In this document: in pieces, positions 1-11,830 of the stretch
Layout of the letters: every line of letters begins with the position of its first letter
Numbering within the stretch: position 1 is the first letter of the stretch
Source: Calliopsis andreniformis
Taxonomy: Eukaryota; Arthropoda; Insecta; Hymenoptera; Andrenidae
Assembly (NCBI RefSeq): GCF_051401765.1
Contig: NW_027480504.1
Span: 1,984,001-2,048,000, forward strand
Direction of reading: 5' to 3'
DNA length: 64,000 nucleotides
The notes under the pieces: model-generated
The model's database searches: none
What the model was told of the DNA's origin: nothing
Seen by the model: the letters and a program-made list of their open reading frames with translations, nothing else
Position numbers and translations under genes: made by a program

Positions 1-189
1 TCTCCAATCCTAGATCCTCAATCCTCAATCCTCAATCCCCAATCTTCAATCCTCAATAATCAATCTCCAATCCTAGATCCTCAATCCTCAATCCTCAATC
101 CCCAATCTTCAATCCTCAATAATCAATCTCCAATCCTAGATCCTCAACCCTCAATCCTCAATCCTCAATCCTCAATCCTCACTCTTCAA
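1..189 (+). repeat. 63-bp repeat, three copies, cut by the window start
   Basis: Copies begin with TCTCCAATCCTAGATCC at 1, 64 and 127, so the period is 63 bp or nine heptamers. The third copy is diverged after its first 17 bases. It corresponds base for base to the block at 9045. The module to which it belongs starts left of the window: in the full copies, 322 bp separate the preceding landmark from this block. Confidence 0.93.
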
Positions 190-557
190 TCCTCAATACC
201 CAATCCTCAATCTTCAATCCTCCATCAACAATCCTGAATTCTCAATCCTCAATCCTCAATCCTCAGTCCTCAGTCGTCAAACCACAATCCCCGACCATCA
301 GCCCTCATCCTCAATCCTCAGTCCTCAATCCTAAGTCCTCAGTCTTCAAACCTCAATCCTCAACCCTCAGACATCATCCTCAATCCTTAATCCTCAATCC
401 TCAATCCTCAACCTTCAATCCTCAATACTCAATCTTCAATCCTCAATCCTCAGCCCTCAAACCTCAATACTGAATCCTCAATACTCAACTTTCAATCCTC
501 AATCTTCAGTCCTCAGTACTCAACCATCGATCCTCAATTCTCAGTACTCAATAGAAT

Positions 558-575
558 ATCCTGAATTCTCAGGAT
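558..575. other. 18-bp inverted repeat in the AATAGAATATCC landmark (first of 25 with full arms)
   Basis: The sequence ATCCTGA-ATTC-TCAGGAT has perfect 7-bp complementary arms and a 4-nt loop, and contains an EcoRI-type GAATTC. The same element with full arms starts at 558, 2505, 8016, 9595, 12545, 16880, 17516, 20662, 26717, 33062, 33696, 35475, 35955, 40273, 40907, 42737, 43893, 45489, 46944, 48449, 49703, 51188, 60185, 62211 and 63367. At 16880 and 17516 only the loop differs. Twenty further landmarks keep 6-bp arms because the right arm ends GGAC or GGAG. Sixteen are broken, ten of them with CATGG in place of CAGG. It is the only recurrent dyad I see in a strongly one-sided repeat. It could be a protein-binding site or simply a fixed mutant of the founding module; the sequence does not decide. 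Confidence 0.85.
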
Positions 576-1254
576 TCAATAATCAATCCTCAATCCTCAA
601 CCCTCAGCCCTCATCCTCCATCATCAATCCTCAATCCTCAATCCTCAATCTTCAATCCTCAGTACTCAATATTCAATCCCCAATCCTCAATCCTCAATCC
701 TCAATCCTCAATCCTCAATCATCAACCCTCAACCCTCATTCCTCAAACCTCAATCCTCAACCCTCAGTCCTCATCCTCAATTCTCAATCCTCAATCCTCA
801 TTCCTCAATCCTCAATCCTCAATCTTCATTCCTCAATAATCAATCTCCAATCCTAGATCCTCAATCCACAATCTTCAATCCTTAATTCTCAATTTTCAAT
901 CCTCAATACCCAGTCTTCAATCTTCAATCCTCAATGCTCAATCCTCAATGCTCAATCCTCAGTCCTCAATCCTCAGTCCTCAATCCTCAAACCTCAATCC
1001 TCTACCGTCAGTCCTCGACCTCAATCCTCAAACCTCAATCCTCAATCCTCAATATTCAATCATCAATACTCAATCTTCAATCCTCAATCCTCAATCCTCA
1101 ATCCTCAATCCTCAATCCTCAATCCTCAATCCGCAATCCTCAATCCTCAATCCTCAATCCACAGTCCTCAATCGTCCGTCCTCAAATCTCTACCCTCAAT
1201 CCTCAATGCTGAATCCTCAATACTCAACCCTCAATCCTCAATCCTCAATCCTCA

Positions 1255-1995
1255 ATATTCAATCCACAATACTCAACCTTCAATCCTCAATCCTCAATCC
1301 TCAATCGTCAATCCTCAACCCTCAGTCCTCATACTCAATTCTCAATTCTCAATCATCAATCCTCAATCCTCAATCTTCAATCCTCAATCCTCAATCCTCA
1401 ATTCTCACTCCTCAATACTCAATCCTCAATCGTCAATCCTCAATCCCCAATCCTCAATCTTCAATCCTCAATCCACAATCCTCAATCCTCAATCCTCAAT
1501 CCTCAATCCTCAATCTTCAATCCTCAATACTCAATCTTCAATCCTCAATCCTCAATCCTCAATCCTCAATGCTCAATCCTCAATCCTCAATCCTCAACCC
1601 TCAATCTGCAATCCTCAATACTCAATCTGCAATCGTCAATCCTGAATCCTCAATCGTCAATCCTCATTCTTCAATCCTCAATACCCAACCCTCAATACCC
1701 AATCCTCAATCTTCAATCCTCAATCCTCAATCCTCAATTCTCAATCCTCAATCCTCAATCCACAGACCTCAATCCTCAACCTTCAATCCTCAATTCTCAA
1801 TCCTCAATCTTCAATCCTCAATCCTCAATCCTCAATCCTCAATCCTCAATCCTCAATATTCAATCCACAATACTCAACCTTCAATCCTCAATCCTCAATC
1901 CTCAATCGTCAATCCTCAACCCTCAGTCCTCATACTCAATTCTCAATTCTCAATCATCAATCCTCAATCCTCAATCTTCAATCCTCAATCCTCAA
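1255..1995 (+). repeat. Local duplication with 601-bp offset
   Basis: The string CTCAATATTCAATCCACAAT and the following 130 or so bases, ending in CTCATACTCAATTCTCAATT, occur at about 1251 and again at about 1852. The same segment is found at about 13465 and 21565, inside the 8.1-kb duplicated pair. A long stop-free stretch (948-2078) covers it, but that is the repeat itself and not a gene. Confidence 0.75.
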
Positions 1996-2712
1996 TCCTC
2001 AATCCTCAATCCTCAATCCTCAACCCTGAATGTTCAATCCTCAACACCCAATCCTCAATCTTCAATCCTCAATCCTGAATCCTCAATCCTCAATCCTCAT
2101 TCTTCAATCCTCAATACACAATCCTCAATCTTCAATCCTCAATACTCAATCCTCAATTCTCAATCCTCAATCCTCAATCCTCAATACTCAATCCTGAAGC
2201 TTCAATCCTCAATCCTCAATCCTGAATCGTCAATCCTCAATCTTCAATCCTCAATACTCAATCTTCAATCCTCAATCCTCAATCCTCAATCCTCAATTCT
2301 CAATCCTCAATCCTCAGTCCTCAGTCCTCAAACCACAATCCTCAACCCTCAGCCCTGGTCCTCAATCAACAACACTCAATCCTCGATCCTCAATCTTCAA
2401 TCATCAATATTCAATCTTCAATTCTCAATCCTCAATCCTCAATACTCAAACCTCAATCCCCAATACTCAACTATCAATCCTCAATTCTCAATACTCAATA
2501 GAATATCCTGAATTCTCAGGATTCAATACTCAAACCTCAACCCTCAACGCTCAGCCCTCATCCTCCATCTTCAATCATCAATGCTCAATCCTCAATCTTC
2601 AATCCTCAATCATCAATCCTCAATCCTCAATCCTCAATCCTCAATAATCAAAGCACAACCTTCAACCATCAATCCTCAGTACTCAACCATCAATCCTCAA
2701 TTCTCAATACTC

Positions 2713-3110
2713 AATAGAATATCCTGAATTCTCATGGTTCAATACTCAATCCACAATATTCAATAATCAAATCTCAATCCTCAAACATAAATTCTCAACA
2801 CTCAATCCTCAACACTCAGTCCACTCTCTTCAAACTTTCCATCCTCAATCCTCAATCCGCAAGCGTCAATCCTCAATCCTCAACCTTCAAACCTCAATCC
2901 TCAGTCCTCAAACCTCAATCCCGTATCCTCAATCCTGAATCCTCAATCTTCAGCCCTCAGTCCTCAACAATCAAGAGTCAATCCTCAATCCGCAATAGAG
3001 TATCCTCAATTCACAGTTTTCAATACTCAATCCCCAATCTTCAATCCTCATATCTCAATCCACAAACATCAATTCTCATCACTCAACCCTCAACACTCAG
3101 TCCACAATCT
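2713..3110 (+). repeat. Diverged island, CATGG type (copy 1)
   Basis: This starts with a landmark whose right arm reads TCATGGTTC, so the dyad is lost. Unusual units follow: CAATATTCAATAATCAAATC, AAACATAAATTC, CCACTCTCTTCAAACTTTCC and CCGCAAGCGTC. A related second landmark, AATAGAGTATCCTCAATTCAC, lies 281 bp downstream at 2994, followed by CAGTTTTCAATAC and CATATCTCAATCCACAAAC. The heptamer is still traceable but much more mutated than the flanks. The closest copies are at 14967 and 23077, which share the 281-bp spacing. Confidence 0.85.
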
Positions 3111-4108
3111 TCAATCCTCAATCCTCTATCCTCAATCTTCAATCCTGAATACTCAATCTTCAATCCTCAGCCCTCAATTCTCAGTCCTCAATCCTCAATC
3201 CTCAATCCTCAATCCTCATTCCTCAAACCTCAATCGTCAACCCACTGTCCTCATCCTCAATTCTCAATCCTCAATCCTCAATCCTCAATCTTCAGTCCGC
3301 AGTCCTCAAACCTCAACCCTCAACCCTCAGCCCTCATCCTCAATCCTCAATACTCAATCCTCAATCCTCAATCTTCAATCCTCAACACTCAATCTTCAAT
3401 AATCAATCCTCAATTCTCAATCCTCAATACTCAATCCTCAATCGTCGATCCTCAATCCCCAATCCCTAATCTTCAATCCTCGATCCTCAATCCTCCATCG
3501 TCAGGCATCAATCCTCAATACTCAATCTTCAATAATCAATCCTCAATTCTCAATCCTCAATACTCAATCCTCAATTGTCAATCCTCAATCCCCAATCCTC
3601 AATCTTCAGTCCTCAATACTCAATCCTCAATCCTCATCCTCAATCTTCAATCCTCAATAATCAACTATCAGTCCTCAATTCTCAATACTCAATCCTCAAT
3701 CCTCAATCCTCAGACCTCATCCTCAATCCTCAATCGTCAACCCACAGTCCTCAGACCTCAATTCTGAATCCTCAATGCTCAATCTTCAATCCTCAATCCT
3801 TAGTCCTCAATACTCAAATATCAGTCCTCAATTCTCAATACTCAATCCTCAATCCTCAACCGTCAGTCCTCGTCCTCAATCCTCAACCCTCAATACTCAA
3901 TCCTCAATCTTGAATCCTCAATACTCAATCTTCAATCCTCAATCCTCAATCCTCAATCCTCAATGCTCAATCCTCAATCATCAATCCTCAATCTTCAATC
4001 CTCTTTACTCAATCCTCAATCCTCAATCCTCAATCCTCAATAATCAAAGCGCAATCTTCAACCATCAATCCTCAGTACTCAACCATCAATCCTCAATTCT
4101 CAATACTC

Positions 4109-4500
4109 AATAGAATATCCTGAATACTCATGGTTCAATACTCAATCCACAATATTCAATAATCAAATCTCAATCCTCAAACATAAATTCTCAACACTCA
4201 ATCCTCAACACCCAGTCCACTCTCTTCAAACCTCCATCCTCAATCCTCAATCCGCAAGCGTCAATCCTCAATCCTCAACCCTCAAACCTCAATCCTCAGT
4301 CCTCAAACCTCAATCCCGTGTCCTCAATCCTGAATCCTCAATCTTCAGCCCTCAGTCCTCAACAATCAAGAGTCAATCCTCAATCCGCAATAGAATATCC
4401 TCAATTCACAGTTTTCAATACTCAATCCCCAATCTTCAATCCTCATATCTCAATCCACAAACATCAATTCTCATCACTCAACCCACAACACTCAGACCTC
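4109..4500 (+). repeat. Diverged island, CATGG type (copy 2)
   Basis: It has the same order of diverged units as the island at 2713, but reads CAAACCTCC rather than CAAACTTTCC. The second landmark (AATAGAATATCCTCAATTCAC at 4389) is therefore 280 bp downstream instead of 281. This one-base difference sorts the islands into two subfamilies. Confidence 0.85.
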
Positions 4501-5659
4501 AATCTTCAATCCTCAAACCTCTATCCTCAATCTTCAATCCTCAATACTCAATCTTCAATCCTCAGCCCTCAATTCTCAGTCCTCAATCCTCAATCCTCAT
4601 TCCTCAAACCTCAATCGTCAACCCACAGTCCTCATCCTCAATTCTCAATCCTCAATCCTCAATCCTCAATCCTCAGTCCTCAGTCCTCAAACCTCAACCC
4701 TCAACCCTCAGCCCTCATCCTCAATCCTCAATACTCAATCCTCAATCCTCAATACTCAATCCTCAATCCTCAATCTTCAATCCTCAATACTCAATCTTCA
4801 ATAATCAATCCTCAATTCTCAATCCTCAATTCTCAATCCTCAATCGTCGATCCTCAATCCCCAATCCTCAATCTTCAATCTTCAATGCTCAACCCTCAAT
4901 CCTCAATCCTCAGTCCTCAATACTCAATCCTCAATCCTCAGTCCTCAAACCTCAAACCTCAATCTTCAATCCTCAATACTCAATCTTCAATCCTCCATCC
5001 TCAATCCTCAATCCTCAATCCTCAATCCTCAATCGTCAGGCTTCAATCCTCAATACTCTATCTTCAATCCTCAATGCTCAATCCTCATTCCTCAATCCTC
5101 ATTCTTCAATCCTCAATACCCAATCCTCAATCTTCAATCCTCAATCCTCAATCCTCAATTCTCAATCCTCAACCCTCAGTCCTCAGTCCTCAAACCTCAA
5201 TCCTCAACCCTCAGCCCTCATCCTCAATCCTCAATACTCAATCCTCAATCCTCAATCCTCAATCTTCAATCCTCAATACTCAATCTTCAATAATCAATCC
5301 TCAATTCTCAATCCTCAATACTCAATCCTCAATCGTCGATCCTCAATCCCCAATCCTCAATCTACAATCCTCAATCCTCAATCCTCAATCCTCAATCCTC
5401 AATCCTCAATCATCAATCCTCAATACTCAATCTTCAATCCTCAATCCTCAACCCTCAATCCTCAATACTCAATCCTCATTCCTCAATCCTCATTCTTCAA
5501 TCCTCAATACCCAATCCTCAATCTTCAATCCTCAATCCTCAATCCTCAATTCTCAATCCTCAATCCTCAGTCCTCAAAACTCAAACCTGAATCCTCAAAC
5601 CTGAATCCTCAACCTTCTGAACTCAGTTCTCAACAATCAGTTGTCAATTCTCAATCCTC

Positions 5660-5760
5660 AATAGAATATAATAAATTCACAGTTTTCAATACTCAATACT
5701 CAATCTGCAATCCTCAAATCTCTATTCACAAACATCAATTCTCATAATCCAACCCTCAAC
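5660..5760 (+). repeat. Diverged island, AATAGAATATAATAAA type
   Basis: The landmark relative AATAGAATATAATAAATTC is followed by CACAGTTTTCAATACTCAATAC and AAATCTCTATTCACAAACATC. It is the most A/T-rich type of segment in the window and keeps no dyad. Sister copies start at 7672, 26373, 31103, 35131 and 38314. None occurs to the right of 38.5 kb. Confidence 0.8.
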
Positions 5761-6379
5761 ACTCAGTCCCCAATCCTCAATCTTCAACACTCAATCCTCA
5801 ATCCTCGATCCTCAATGCTCAACTTTCAATCCTCAATACTCAATCTTCAATCCTCCATCTTCAATCCACAATCCTCAATCCTCAATCCTCCATCGTCAGG
5901 CATCAATCCTCAATACGCAATCTTCAATAATCAATCCTCAATTCTCAATCCTCAATACTCAATCCTCAATTGTCAATCCTCAATCCCCAATCCTCAATCT
6001 TCAGTCCTCAATACTCAATCCTCAATCCTCAATCCTCAATCTTCAATCCTCAATAATCAACTATCAGTCCTCAATTCTCAATACTCAATCCTCAATCCTC
6101 AATCCTCAGACCTCATCCTCAATCCTCAATCGTCAACCCACAGCCCTCAGACCTCAATTCTGAATCCTCAATGCTCAATCTTCAATCCTCAATCCTTAGT
6201 CCTCAATACTCAAATATCAGTCCTCAATTCTCAATACTCAATCCTCAATCCTCAATCCTCAATCTTCAATCCTCTTTACTCAATACTCAATCCTCAATCC
6301 TCAATCCTCAATAATCAAAGCGCAATCTTCAACCATCAATCCTCAGTACTCAACCATCAACCCTCAATTCTCAATACTC

Positions 6380-6770
6380 AATAGAATATCCTGAATTCTC
6401 ATGGTTCAATACTCAATCCACAATATTCAATAATCAAATCTCAATCCTCAAACATAAATTCTCAACACTCAATCCTCAACACCCAGTCCACTCTCTTCAA
6501 ACCTCCATCCTCAATCCTCAATCCGCAAGCGTCAATCTTCAATCCTCAACCCTCAAACCTCAATCCTCAGTCCTGAAACCTCAACCCCGTGTCCTCAATC
6601 CTGAATCCTCAATCTTCAGCCCTCAGTCCTCAACAATCAAGAGTCAATCCTCAATCCGCAATAGAATATCCTCAATTCACAGTTTTCAATACTCAATCCC
6701 CAATCTTCAATCTTCATATCTCAATCCACAAACATCAATTCTCATCACTCAACCCTCAACACTCAGACCT
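6380..6770 (+). repeat. Diverged island, CATGG type (copy 3)
   Basis: It belongs to the 280-bp subfamily (second landmark at 6660) and lies 2271 bp right of the island at 4109. Its flanks are also shared, so about 1.2 kb here looks like a local tandem copy of 3.6-5.2 kb with internal deletions. Confidence 0.83.
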
Positions 6771-7671
6771 CAATCTTCAATCCTCAAACCTCTATCCTCA
6801 ATCTTCAATCCTCAATACTCAATCTTCAATCCTCAGCCCTCAATTCTCAGTCCTCAATCCTCAATCCTCAATCCTCAATCCTCATTCCTCAAACCTCAAT
6901 CGTCAACCCACAGTCCTCATTCTCAATTCTCAATCCTCAACCCTCAATCCTCAATCCTCAGTCCTCAGTCCTCAAACCTCAACCCTCAACCCTCAGCCCT
7001 CATCCTCAATCCTCAATACTCAATCCTCAATCCTCAATACTCAATCCTCAATCCTCAATCTTCAATCCTCAATACTCAATCTTCAATAATCAATCCTCAA
7101 TTCTCAATCCTCAATCCTCAATCCTCAATCCTCGATCCTCAATCCCCAATCCTCAATCTTCAATCTTCAATACTCAATCCTCAATCCTCAATCCTCAATC
7201 CTCAATCCTCAATCATCAATCCTCAATACTCAATCTTCAATCCTCAATCCTCAACCCTCAATCCTCAATGTTCAATCCGCAATACCCAATCCTCAATCTT
7301 CAATCCTCAATCCTCAATCCTCAATTCTCAATCCTCAATCCTCAGTCCTCAATTCTCAATCCTCAATCCTAAATCCTCAATCCTCAGTCCATCAGTCCTC
7401 AAACCTCAATCCTCAACCCTCAGCCCTCATCCTCCATCCTCAATCCTAAATTCTCAATCCTCAAACCTCAAGCCTCAGTCCTCAACCGTCAGTCCTCGTC
7501 CTCAATCCTCAACCCTCAATCCTCAATCCTCAATCTTCAATCCTCAATCCCCAATCCTCAATCCTCAATCCTCAATCCTCAGTCCTCAAAACTCAAACCT
7601 GAATACCCAATCCTGAATCCTCAACCTTCAGAACTCAGTTCTCAACAATCAGTTGTCAATTCTCAATCCTC

Positions 7672-7775
7672 AATAGAATATAATAAATTCACAGTTTTCA
7701 ATACTCAATACTCAATCTGCAATCTTCAAATCTCTATCCACAAACATCAATTCTCATAATTCAACCCTCAACACT
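7672..7775 (+). repeat. Diverged island, AATAGAATATAATAAA type
   Basis: This is a sister of the segment at 5660. It is preceded by GAACTCAGTTCTCAACAATCAGTTGTC, a run of units with heavy substitution, and followed by CATAATTCAACCCTCAACAC. The corresponding point at 15331 joins the same downstream sequence to a different island, which shows a mosaic junction. Confidence 0.8.
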
Positions 7776-9300
7776 CAGTCCCCAATCCTCAATCTTCAAC
7801 ACTCAATCCTCAATCCTCAATCCTCAATCCTCAACCTTCAATCCTCAATACTCAATCCTCAATCTTCAATCCTCAATACTCAATCTTCAATCCTCAATCC
7901 TCAATCCTCAGCCCTCAAACCTCAATTCTGAATCCTCAATACTCAACCTTCAATCCTCAATCCTGAGTCCTCAGTACTCAACCATCAATCCTCAATTCCC
8001 AATACTCAATAGAATATCCTGAATTCTCAGGATTCAATACTCAAACCTCAATCCTCAACCCTCAGCCCTCATCCTCCATCATCAATCCTCAATCCTCAAT
8101 CCTCAATCTTCAATCCTCAGTACTCAATATTCAATCCCCAATCCTCAATCCTCAATCCTCAATCCTCAATCCTCAATCCTCAATCCTCAACCCCAATCCT
8201 CATTCCTCAAACCTCAATCCTCAACCCTCAGTCCTCATCCTCAATTCTCAATCCTCAATCCTCAATCCTCAATCCTCAATCTTCAATCCTCAATAATCGA
8301 TCTCCAATCCTAGATCCTCAATACACAATCATCAATCCTTAATTCTCAACCTTCAATCCTCAATCCCCAGTCTTCAATCTTCAATCCTCAATGCTCAATC
8401 CTCAATGCTCAATTCTCAATCCTCAATCCTCAATCCTCAGTCGTCAAACCTCAATCCCTGACCCTCTGCCCTCATCCTCAACCTCAGTCTTTAACCCTCA
8501 GTCCTCAGTCCTCAAACCTCAATCCTCAACCCTCAGACATCATCCTCAATCCTCAATCCTCAATCCTCAATCCTCAATCCTCAATCTTCAATCCCTAATA
8601 CTCAATCTTCAATCCTCAATCCTCAGTCCCCAAACCTCAATCCTGAATCTTCAATACTCAACCTTCAAGCCTCAATCCTCAGTCCTCAATACTCAACCAT
8701 CAATCCTCAATTCTCAATACTCAATAGAATATCCTGAATTCTCAGGACTCAATACTCAAACCTCAATCCTCAACCCTCAGCCCTCATCCTCCATCCTCGA
8801 TCCTCAATCTTCAATCCTCAATAATCAATATCCAATCCTACATCCTCAATCCCCAATCCTCAATCCTTAATCCTCAATCTTCAATCCTCAATCGCCAGTC
8901 CTCAATCTTCAATCCTCAATGCTCAATCCTCAACCCTCAAGCCTCAGTCCTCAATCCTCAATCCTCAATCCTCAAACCTCAATCCTCAACCGTCAGTCCT
9001 CGTCCTCAATCCTCAACCCTCAATCCTCAATCCCCAATCTTCAATCTCCAATCCTAGATCCTCAATCCTCAATCCTCAATCCCCAATCTTCAATCCTCAA
9101 TAATCAATCTCCAATCCTAGATCCTCAATCCTCAATCCTCAATCCCCAATCTTCAATCCTCAATAATCAATCTCCAATCCTAGATCCTCAACCCTCAATC
9201 CTCAATCCTCAATCCTCAATCCTCACTCTTCAATCCTCAATACCCAATCCTCAATCTTCAATCCTCCATCAACAATCCTGAATTCTCAATCCTCAATCCT
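7755..9300 (+). repeat. Segmental copy shared with 15331-16550 and 26456-27600
   Basis: The landmarks at 8008 and 8723 align with 26709 and 27425 at offsets of 18701 and 18702. Compared with 15331 onward, the offset falls from 7576 to about 7284, because the 15-kb copy lacks about 290 bp that include the landmark at 8008. The rest, including the AATCCCTGACCCTCTGCCC marker near 8450, is almost unchanged. Confidence 0.83.
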
Positions 9301-9586
9301 CAGTCCTCAGTCGTCAAACCACAATCCCCGACCATCAGCCCTCATCCTCAATCCTCAGTCCTCAATCCTAAGTCCTCAGTCTTCAAACCTCAATCCTCAA
9401 CCCTCAGACATCATCCTCAATCCTTAATCCTCAATCCTCAATCCTCAACCTTCAATCCTCAATACTCAATCTTCAATCCTCAATCCTCAGCCCTCAAACC
9501 TCAATACTGAATCCTCAATACTCAACTTTCAATCCTCAATCTTCAGTCCTCAGTACTCAACCATCGATCCTCAATTCTCAGTACTC
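8723..9586 (+). repeat. 864-bp module (GGAC landmark to GGAT landmark)
   Basis: The module runs from a landmark with right arm TCAGGACTC to one with TCAGGATTC. The three 63-bp repeats start at 9045, 9108 and 9171, which is 322 bp into the module. The length fits 120 heptamers plus four hexamers (840 + 24); the hexamers are the TCATCC or TCGTCC slips near 8785, 8998, 9340 and 9410. I use it as the reference module. Confidence 0.9.
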
Positions 9587-10876
9587 AATAGAATATCCTG
9601 AATTCTCAGGATTCAATAATCAATCCTCAATCCTCAACCCTCAGCCCTCATCCTCCATCATCAATCCTCAATCCTCAATCCTCAATCTTCAATCCTCAGT
9701 ACTCAATATTCAATCCCCAATCCTCAATCCTCAATCCTCAATCCTCAATCCTCAATCATCAACCCTCAACCCTCATTCCTCAAACCTCAATCCTCAACCC
9801 TCAGTCCTCATCCTCAATTCTCAATCCTCAATCCTCATTCCTCAATCCTCAATCCTCAATCTTCATTCCTCAATAATCAATCTCCAATCCTAGATCCTCA
9901 ATCCACAATCTTCAATCCTTAATTCTCAATCTTCAATCCTCAATACCCAGTCTTCAATCTTCAATCCTCAATGCTCAATCCTCAATGCTCAACCCTCAGT
10001 CCTCATCCTCAATTCTCAATTCTCAATCCTCAATCATCAATCCTCAATCTTCAATCCTCAATAATCAATCTCCAATTCTAGATCCTCAATCCTCAATCCT
10101 CAATCCTCAATCTGCAATCCTCAATAATCGATCTCCAATCCTAGATCCTCAATCCTCAATCCTCAATCCTCAATCCTCAATCCCCATTCTTCAATCCTCA
10201 ACACCCAATCCTCAATCTTCAATCCTCAATCATCAATCCTCAATTCTCAATCCTCAATCCTCAATCCTCAGTCGTCAAACCTCAATCCCTGACCCTCTGC
10301 CCTCATCCTCAACCCTCAGTCTTTAATCCTCAGTCCTCAGTCCTCAAACCTCAATCCTCAACCCTCAGACATCATCCTCAATCCTCAATCCTCAATCCTC
10401 AATCCTCAATCCTCAATCATCAATCCCTAATACTCAATCTTCAATCCTCAATCCTCAGTCCCCAAACCTCAATCCTGAATCTTCAATACTCAACCTTCAA
10501 GCCTCAATCCTCTGTCCTCAATACTCAACCATCAATCCTCAATTCTGAATACTCAATAGAATATCCTGAACTCTCAGGACTCAATACTCAAACCTCAATC
10601 CTCAACCCTCAGCCCTCATCCTCCATCCTCAATCCTCAATCTTCAATCCTCAATAATCAATCTCCAATCCTACATCCTCAATCCCCAATCCTCAATCCTT
10701 AATCCTCAATCTTCAATCCGCAATCGCCAGTCCTCAATCTTCAATCCTCAATGCTCAACCCTCAACCCTCAAGCCTCAGTCCTCAATCCTCAATCCTCAA
10801 TCCTCAAACCTCAATCCTCAACCGTCAGTCCTCGTCCTCAATCCTCAACCCTCAATCCTCAATCCCCAATCTTCAG

Positions 10877-11065
10877 TCTCCAATCCTAGATCCTCAATCC
10901 TGAATCCTCAATCCCCAATCTTCAATCCTCAATAATCAATCTCCAATCCTAGATCCTCAATCCTCAATCCTCAATCCCCAATCTTCAATCCTCAATAATC
11001 AATCTCCAATCCTAGATCCTCAACCCTCAATCCTCAATCCTCAATCCTCAATCCTCAATCCTCAC
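10877..11065 (+). repeat. 63-bp repeat, three copies
   Basis: Copies start at 10877, 10940 and 11003, exactly 322 bp after the GGAC-type landmark at 10555. Marks shared only with the copy at 19155 are TCAGTCTCC at the start and CCTGAATCC in the first unit. The next landmark, at 11461, is CATGG type, so the module here is 906 bp instead of 864. Confidence 0.92.
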
Positions 11066-11460
11066 TCTTCAACCCTCAATACCCAATCCTCAATCTTCAA
11101 TCCTCCATCAACAATCCTGAATTCTCAATCCTCAATCCTCAGTCCTCAGTCGTCAAACCTCAATCCCCGACCCTCAGCCCTCATCCTCAATCCTCAGTCC
11201 TCAATCCTAAGTCCTCAGTCCTCAAACCTCAATCCTCAACCCTCAGACATCATCCTCAATCCTTAATCCTCAATCCTCAATCCTCAACCTTCAATCCTCA
11301 ATCCTCAATCCTCAATCCTCAATCCTCAATCTTAAATCCTCTTTACTCAATCCTCAATCCTCAATCCTCAATCCTCAATCCTCAATCCTCAATAATCAAA
11401 GCACAACATTCAACCATCAATCCTCAGTGCTCAACCATCAATCCTCAATTTTCAATACTC

Positions 11461-11830
11461 AATAGAATATCCTGAATTCTCATGGTTCAATACTCAATCC
11501 ACAATATTCAATAATCAAATCTCAATCCTCAAACATAAATTCTCAACACTCAATCCTCAACACCCATACTCAATCTTCAATCCTCAATCCTCAATCCTCA
11601 ATCCTCAATTCTCAATCCTCAATCCTCTGTCCTCAAACCTCAATCCTGAATCCTCAATACTGAATCCTCAATCTTCAGCCCTCAGTTCTCAACAATCAGT
11701 TGTCAAACCTCAATCCTCAATAGAATGTCGTCAATTCGCAGTTTTCAATACTCAATACTCAATCTGCAATCTTCAAATCTCTATCCACGAACATCAATTC
11801 TCATCACTCAACCCTCAACACTCAGTCCCC
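11461..11830 (+). repeat. Diverged island, CATGG type, internally shortened
   Basis: The first part matches the island at 2713 up to CTCAACACCC, then jumps to ATACTCAATCTTC, so the CCACTCTCTTC and CCGCAAGCGTC units are missing. The second landmark is changed to AATAGAATGTCGTCAATTCGC at 11719, 258 bp downstream. The copy at 19739 shares the deletion and the changed landmark. Confidence 0.82.

Larger units (their letters stand above)
1..953 (+). repeat. Segmental copy of 9045-9990 and of 32512-33450
   Basis: Base 1 aligns with 9045, and the landmark at 550 aligns with 9587. The 7-bp change in offset comes from one extra TCCTCAA near 250. The match to the 9-kb copy ends near 954, where that copy reads AACCCTCAGTCCTCATCC. 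The match to 32512 onward continues further, to about 1130. The junction therefore marks a recombination or replication-slippage breakpoint in one lineage. Confidence 0.85.
2700..4900 (+). repeat. Segmental copy of about 23060-25280 (offset 20364)
   Basis: Landmarks at 2713 and 4109 align with 23077 and 24473 at exactly the same 20364-bp offset, and each pair is 1396 bp apart. By about 4885 the offset has grown to 20378, because the right copy has two more heptamers near 24950. The near-perfect colinearity over 2 kb implies a copy event much younger than the heptamer array. Confidence 0.85.

Noticed and set aside
1..189. 63-bp direct repeats as a CRISPR array
   Set aside because: There are no unique spacers: repeat and spacer are both heptamers, copies are contiguous, and no cas gene is present.
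558..575. The dyad as a bacterial operator or terminator
   Set aside because: There is no gene next to any copy, no T-run follows, and the host context is a eukaryotic-type satellite.
934..2078. Overlapping frames at 934-1212 and 948-2078 as a possible dual-coding gene
   Set aside because: The second frame is the first displaced by two heptamers (14 bp), so overlap is automatic in a 7-bp repeat.
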